Source: Pseudomonadota bacterium
Lineage (GTDB): Bacteria; Pseudomonadota; Gammaproteobacteria; Burkholderiales; Burkholderiaceae
Direction: 5' to 3'
NCBI GenBank assembly: GCA_029777935.1
Contig: JAKORH010000100.1
Coordinates: 1-24,647 of the forward strand
DNA: 24,647 nt
Shown here: piece after piece, positions 24,360 through 24,647 of the stretch
How the letters are laid out: each line of letters begins with the position of its first letter
Position numbering within the stretch: the first letter of the stretch is position 1
The notes under the pieces: generated by a model
What the model was told of the DNA's origin: nothing
The model's input: only the letters and a program-made list of their open reading frames with translations
The model's database searches: none
Made by a program: the position numbers and the translations under genes

Positions 24360-24647
24360 GCCGCGGCGGCTCCGATGCGCGGATAGCTGCGTGCGCGCAG
24401 CAGCAGCCAGCCGGCGATCGACAGGTTCAGCAGGTTCCAGCCGATGCCGTTGACGAAAGCGGCGCGGTACGAGCCGGTCAGATCGAACACCGCGCCCGAC
24501 AGCCAGCCGCCCAGTGCCATGCCCGCGAGCGTGGCCATCAGCACCGCGCCGACTCGCGCGCCGGCTTCCTGCGGCGCGCAGTATTCGCGCACGATGATCG
24601 CGTACGACGGCACGATGCCGCCCTGGAACAGGCCGAACAGCGCCGAG
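24356..24647 (-). CDS. MFS transporter, C-terminal part (5' end beyond window)
   Basis: The frame is open to the right edge and ends with TGA at 24356-24358. The visible 97 residues include GLFQGGIVPSYAIIVREYCAP, ARVGAVLMATLAGMALGGWLSGAVFDLTGSY and AAFVNGIGWNLLNLSIAGWLLLRAR. These are the last three helices of a major facilitator with the GxxxGGxLSGxxxDxTGSY pattern of motif-C-like C-terminal halves. It is the upstream, coupled neighbour of the dioxygenase gene. Confidence 0.85.
   Translation of the reverse strand, partial: SALFGLFQGGIVPSYAIIVREYCAPQEAGARVGAVLMATLAGMALGGWLSGAVFDLTGSYRAAFVNGIGWNLLNLSIAGWLLLRARSYPRIGAAAA

Overview
The window is GC-rich, gene-dense bacterial chromosome. It holds 26 protein-coding genes (partial at both edges), no RNA gene and no insertion sequence that I can see. 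The proteins point to a betaproteobacterium, probably of the Burkholderiales: a Pseudomonas/Burkholderia-type branched-chain keto acid dehydrogenase, an IcmF-type mutase end, Kup, a PEP-CTERM secreted protein, and an FAD-dehydrogenase gamma/alpha pair like that of Burkholderia cepacia. This taxonomy is inferred from gene content only. No gene-free stretch exceeds 300 bases; the largest are 133-381, 12761-13015, 18225-18448 and 19550-19765.

Region 1 (1-3794, +): the end of an IcmF-like mutase, then a run of a thioesterase, a GNAT acetyltransferase, a diguanylate cyclase and an MFS carrier, with overlapping or close junctions. Region 2 (3957-8980, +): a complete bkdA1-bkdA2-bkdB-lpdV set encoding the branched-chain 2-oxoacid dehydrogenase complex. 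A REP-like inverted repeat precedes lpdV and another lies after it. With the IcmF end upstream, the area looks devoted to branched-chain and short acyl-CoA metabolism.

Region 3 (9172-12760, -): an operon reading right to left. It encodes a Tat-signal small subunit, a GMC flavoprotein with a C-x5-C-x3-C cluster motif, a DJ-1/PfpI protein, a ribbon-helix-helix protein and glyoxalase I. No cytochrome subunit gene is present. Region 4 (13016-17219, +): a shortened KdpD-like kinase, a KdpE-like regulator and the Kup potassium transporter, with no kdpFABC. The kup ribosome binding site lies inside a short perfect hairpin.

Region 5 (17304-19549, -): a LuxR-type regulator and a PEP-CTERM protein with a C39-like cysteine peptidase pattern. 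The latter is preceded by a near-consensus sigma-54 promoter. This is the most distinctive part of the window. Region 6 (19766-24647): an SDR and an ABM-family protein (-), an amidase and a single-domain cyclic-nucleotide-binding protein (+), then a coupled MFS / TauD-like dioxygenase / lipoprotein operon (-) running in from the right edge.

I found no wholly new multi-gene system. The strongest leads are the sigma-54-driven PEP-CTERM putative peptidase, the gamma/alpha dehydrogenase lacking its cytochrome partner, and the Kdp-type sensor pair joined to kup.
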